A stretch of DNA of 64,000 nucleotides from Paramoeba atlantica. Lineage: Eukaryota > Discosea. The stretch spans positions 620,001 through 684,000 of the forward strand of contig CDRNVI010000004.1 in assembly GCA_977017575.1 (NCBI GenBank), read 5' to 3'. Each line of letters opens with the position of its first letter. The stretch's first letter is position 1. The position numbers were made by a program, and so were the translations under genes. Below the pieces are notes generated by a model. That model did not search any database, was not told the DNA's origin, and saw only the letters and a program-made list of their open reading frames with translations. Positions 60,584 to 64,000 of the stretch are shown one piece after another.

Positions 60584-61213
60584 ATGCGTCTACTGTATCC
60601 TTGTTGTGACACGGAACCGCCGCGTTCATCTTCGCGCCGCGGGAAAGTCTCCCGCGCTAACCTCCCCCCGGAGTTTTCTCTCTCTCGTATGGTTCAGGAT
60701 TTAGAAAATGCTCCAGCGCAGTGGACCCGGGATACCCCAGCGAGTCAATGGACCGGGGTCCGGGTCAACCCCTCCGGGGAGGTCGCCACGATAGAATGGA
60801 ACGGCATGGAGCTCAAGGGCCCGATGCGTTGGGAGCACACACCCGCCTCCGTGGAGGTCATAGCGTGTGGGTGGGATCGCACGCGCAGGTTGGGTCTGCG
60901 TAACCAACTCACCGGGAAACTTCAGCTGGCAAGTCTCCCGGGAGGGTTGGAGTCCTTGGATCTTTCCTTCAACGAGCTGGAAGGAAATTTGGAGGCCGCA
61001 TTGCTACCGCGAGCAATGAAAAAACTGGACGTGGAGTGGAATAACTTTTCGGGAGTGTTTGATTTTGAGGCTGTTCCGTCGTCGTTGGTGAAATTGAACC
61101 TCGCGCATAACATGAGACTTACGGGTACCTGTGCATCCTTGAAATATGAGGAGTATTTCTTTTTTGAGGTAAAAGGGACAGGAATTACGATAGAGCCGAT
61201 TGCCATGGAATAG
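60584..61213 (+). CDS. LRR family protein 11 (intact, cap cysteines lost)
   Basis: 209 residues. SSSRRGKVSRANLPPEFSLS is followed by the cap region TPASQWTGVRV, in which both family cysteines are replaced (Ser and Val). There are about four LRRs (QLASLPGGLESLDLSFNELEG) and a C-terminal GTGITIEPIAME. Its first half is GC-richer than other members. A spacer after the first repeat (CGWDRTRRLGL) is unique. Because everything else is intact, it reads as a functional, diverged member and not a pseudogene. Confidence 0.83.
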   Translation: MRLLYPCCDTEPPRSSSRRGKVSRANLPPEFSLSRMVQDLENAPAQWTRDTPASQWTGVRVNPSGEVATIEWNGMELKGPMRWEHTPASVEVIACGWDRTRRLGLRNQLTGKLQLASLPGGLESLDLSFNELEGNLEAALLPRAMKKLDVEWNNFSGVFDFEAVPSSLVKLNLAHNMRLTGTCASLKYEEYFFFEVKGTGITIEPIAME

Positions 61214-61635
61214 TCAATCGATAATACTGGTTCATTTAAATAATAAAGTAGGAATATCAAATGCTGTCATCAATTAAGGGGTCTGAATGACTTTAAATCT
61301 TTAATTTGACGTGTCAAACATTCGTACCCTGGATTAATCTTGTAGTAAATTACTACATGATGATTAATCGATAGTAAATTACTACATTTTGGTTACTGAT
61401 TACTACACCGAATACTGATTACTACCTCGATTACTACATCCGCCTTTTGAGAGTGTGGAGCAGCAGTTTCGGACATGATTGGGGCAGGTACAAGAAGGAC
61501 TGATACGACATAAAGACACTCCTCGTGACACTCCTCGCAATCGGTGTCATATCCTACGTAGGTTGTTGAGATTTAGCAAAAACTTCTAAAGATATGTATG
61601 ATATTTTTTTTGGAGGGGGGATGATTTTTCGGATG
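61214..61635. other. Spacer with GTAGTAAT words
   Basis: Iterated GATTACTAC / GTAGTAAAT words at 61,340-61,450. The inverse form GTAGTAATCGGTAGTAAT is at 62,491-62,508, so they could be ends of an element enclosing 61.3-62.5 kb. No gene. Confidence 0.4.
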
Positions 61636-61822
61636 TACTGTCCCCCTCCCCTTAAGCGCACACGGTCGGACCCCCCGTTTAAGCACACATACATAGTTGA
61701 GGTGCAGAGCCGGGGGCCGCAAAGCGGCGCCACTTTTTTTTTGTGTAGTGATTCAGACCCCCTCCCGTTTAAGCGCACTTTTCACGGAAAACGAGGTGCG
61801 CTTAAACGGGGGGAACAGCACC
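61636..61822. repeat. MITE with AAGCGCAC ends and GC hairpin, copy 2
   Basis: Second copy of the 3072-3236 element. Shared words are TTAAGCGCACACGG, GTTGAGGTGCAGA, the GGCCGCAAAGCGGC hairpin (about 61,715-61,728) and TTTTCACGGAAAACGAGG. Confidence 0.7.
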
Positions 61823-62576
61823 TTTTTAAAGGTGTATAATTATCACACCAGAGGACGTTATTATGATTATCACTGTATAAGAAACAAATAAACCACTGTC
61901 CGGGTTAGCATTCCTCGTATTATTCCTACCAGGAATATTAAGTGTCCCAATGGTGCTTAATATTCCTACCTCCCTCCTCCCTAACAGCTACCCTGTCTTT
62001 GCTTGCAATCCACGAATTTTTTGCAGTATTGAAAAGATCTCGTTCCCGTAAAGAAGCGCTTTGCCGCCTTTTTTTCATAGAGACCCCCTGGTGCCCGCTG
62101 GTGCAAAAAGTACGGATTTTTAGGACGTTTTTTGTGCGCACAACTATTTTTTCCGATTTATTTCATGATTTTGTGGGTTTTTTGAATGTGTGTAGACTGA
62201 ATAGTCCTCTAATTTCTTAGAGGCTTTCTTAGAGGCTCAAGCAATAATTCTGTACAAACATCAATAGCTATGCAATAGAGCGGATAAATTTGTAAACAAG
62301 CTAATTAAGCTTCACGATTACGCCACCCTTGCACGAGCCATTAAAAAATATTTTTCTTTCCTAAAACGACCCGTTCAAAAATAAAAAGTGTTAAACTCCA
62401 TTGATCCGGTTTCCAATAGGCTTCGAAAAGTAATGCAAAACAATGGAGGAAATTCTGTATATTGATTCGTTGTGGTTTTCTGAAAAATGTAGTAATCGGT
62501 AGTAATGTACTACATCGATTACTCCAGGGTGTGACCATTGTAAACATGTTATCGTCTACACTATCAAACATAGCTG
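61823..62576. other. No supported gene
   Basis: Short ORFs without motifs. Likely 5' flank or 5' end of the hAT element that follows. Confidence 0.35.
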
Positions 62577-62625
62577 TCATTCGACGTCGAATTCGACGTC
62601 GTTCGACGGTCGAAAGGTCGAAACA
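62577..62625. repeat. TTCGACGTCG palindrome cluster
   Basis: ATTCGACGTCGAATTCGACG is followed by TCGTTCGACGGTCGAAAGGTC, overlapping palindromes centred on GACGTC and GAATTC. It lies about 130 bp before the hAT transposase ATG, so it may be a sub-terminal binding array. Confidence 0.5.
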
Positions 62626-62750
62626 TTTTGAGTGCTTGTGTGGTTTCTGAAAGAATTTTTTTCAACAGAATATATGTTTATAAAATGTTTAAAAAATGTA
62701 TTTGCAACCAGTCTTCTACTTTTTTGTGTTAATTTATTTCTTTTTTCACA

Positions 62751-64000
62751 ATGCACACCTCTGTTCGAGGAAGAGGGCGCATGATTCCTATCCGCATACC
62801 TTCTCCCCCAGCTCTTTCATCAGATGCAATCGTGCCAACTTTAGCTGAAGCAAATTCTTCCGAATCTGTTTCATCTACTACTCCTTCAGTTACTTCGGTT
62901 CGTGCCAAGAGAACCAATTCGGCGAAGAAGAATAGAACTGCCATGCAGCGAGATGCTTCCACGGAAGCAGCAGATGGTCCTACCCAGAGCAGATTTGAAA
63001 TTTCCGATAACGTTCCGTCAGGGAGTTATGTTCCTGTCTCAGTACGACGAGAGTGTACCGCGAGGCTTGAAGAGGAAATGTCGTCCTCTCCATCACAACA
63101 GGCAAGCTCTGTAAGGCAAGTAGTTCGAAAACAGCTTGTACAGGACCCAATGCGGTTTCCCCGTATTTCGACAAAATTCTTTCGTGAACGCTGCTTGGGA
63201 ATGGATACCCCGCCTGGTAGAACGAAAGATTTGGAGAAGAAAAACAAAGAGTGTCGCGAATACGCCGAGAAATATCCTCGGCCCCATCTCGTGAATACCA
63301 TGGGCCAGCGGACTCACATAAAGTGTCGCGACTGTCCGTGGTGGAGTCATTCGCTCCATAACAACCATTACTATCACCATATCAATCACACTTGTTTAGT
63401 GCGCGAGGGACAGAGAATCGCAAACGAACCGGAACTTTTTTCACTGACCCCGAACGACAATTCAATGAGTGTAAATGTTTTTGTTCGTCGCTGCGTTCCC
63501 TGTCTTGTGGCAAAGACGAACTTGTCATGCAAAGCTGCACACGCTTTACTTCGTAACTATGAAGAATTACGCCCCAAGCGAGCAAATACTGAAGAAATTC
63601 TCAATGCACTCGGCAACAATCACAGGGTCATGCGTGATTGGGAGAAGGACTTGGCCAACGAAATATGGGAAAAAATGATTTCAAAAATCGATATTCATCC
63701 TTTCTTCGGGGTAGCTGTGGATGCTGGGGTTGATTCCGTGCTCAACGAGCACGTATTAGTAGGGGTGGTGTATGTTTCAGATGAGCAATATCTATTACCA
63801 CCCATGTATCATCCGAAGCGGAAGGCATTCAACGGCAAAGAAACAGCTGAGAGTTTGGTTAATACATTGAATTCTATTCTCGGCATTACGCTGGTACGAA
63901 AAATGAGGTTTTTAATGGTGGACGGCTGTGCCGTTAACCACGTGGCCCGTGATGAGGCAGAAGGAGAATTAAAAAGAATATATGATCGCGTTCAAAGAAT
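62751..64000 (+). CDS. hAT transposase, open to window edge (partial)
   Basis: Continuous frame from ATG 62,751 (MHTSVRGRGRMIPIRIPS) for 416 codons to the window end, without a stop. A Ser/Thr-rich basic head is followed by a BED-like zinc finger (HIKCRDCPWWSHSLHNNHYY, then HHINHTC) and a Cys-rich linker (RRCVPCLVAKTNLSCKAAH). The RNase-H-like core begins with FFGVAVDAGVDSVLNEHVLV (first Asp), then PPMYHPKRKAFNG and MRFLMVDGCAVNHVARDE. It is paralogous to the broken copy at 15.8-18.1 kb, keeping the same motifs in the same order. Unlike that copy it has no break in the visible part, so it may be an active source. The C-terminus lies beyond the window. Confidence 0.88.
   Translation, partial: MHTSVRGRGRMIPIRIPSPPALSSDAIVPTLAEANSSESVSSTTPSVTSVRAKRTNSAKKNRTAMQRDASTEAADGPTQSRFEISDNVPSGSYVPVSVRRECTARLEEEMSSSPSQQASSVRQVVRKQLVQDPMRFPRISTKFFRERCLGMDTPPGRTKDLEKKNKECREYAEKYPRPHLVNTMGQRTHIKCRDCPWWSHSLHNNHYYHHINHTCLVREGQRIANEPELFSLTPNDNSMSVNVFVRRCVPCLVAKTNLSCKAAHALLRNYEELRPKRANTEEILNALGNNHRVMRDWEKDLANEIWEKMISKIDIHPFFGVAVDAGVDSVLNEHVLVGVVYVSDEQYLLPPMYHPKRKAFNGKETAESLVNTLNSILGITLVRKMRFLMVDGCAVNHVARDEAEGELKRIYDRVQR

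Overview
The window looks like nuclear DNA of a euglenozoan protist on the kinetoplastid/diplonemid side. Three sites carry the 3' half of a spliced-leader (SL) exon, AGTTTCTGTACCTTGTTG. This is close to the kinetoplastid and diplonemid consensus AGTTTCTGTACTNTATTG as I remember it. All confident host genes are intronless and on the + strand, as in a polycistronic directional cluster. Two genes encode small basic HMG-box-like proteins with a mitochondrial presequence, resembling kinetoplast-associated proteins. The many cut-and-paste DNA transposons argue against an ordinary trypanosomatid, so a bodonid-type kinetoplastid or a diplonemid is more likely. The species cannot be named from the sequence.

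Host genes. Eleven members of one leucine-rich-repeat (LRR) family lie between 0.9 and 61.2 kb, seven intact and four broken. Each has an N-terminal GKVRG..LPQE-type motif, a CxWxxVxC cap and 24-residue repeats of the type DLTHLPxxLxxLxLxxNxFSG. Other host genes are two near-identical HMG-like genes (4.7 and 27.5 kb, inside a duplicated segment of about 1 kb), a Trm61-type tRNA m1A58 methyltransferase (37.5-39.0 kb), a 1353-residue protein with two CCCH-like clusters and a nonapeptide array (45.1-49.2 kb), and a PTB-like two-RRM protein (49.6-50.5 kb).

Mobile DNA fills most of the rest. At 9.96-18.30 kb a hAT transposon with inverted ends and a near-perfect 8-bp target duplication has split a minus-strand ORF. 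That hAT was itself invaded by a CRE/SLACS-like LINE with a restriction-like endonuclease, which starts with SL sequence and carries three 2A-like motifs plus AT-hooks. A second hAT transposase, open to the right edge, starts at 62,751. Remnants of Harbinger-like, Tc1/mariner, pogo-like and Merlin (IS1595-type) elements are also present.

Many short TA-flanked elements (MITEs) have ends starting like TACTGTACCCCCC. A short GC-rich hairpin (core CGCCGCGAAGCGGCG) recurs inside several unrelated ones. A non-autonomous SL-headed element of 590 bp sits precisely inside one LRR gene.

Host genes and transposons connect in three ways. LRR genes are repeatedly broken or bordered by insertions. SL-like sequence is both the head of the retroelements and, at the LINE, part of the apparent target. 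One MITE carries a fragment of a Ulp1-like protease gene. No retrovirus, LTR element or Polinton was recognised.
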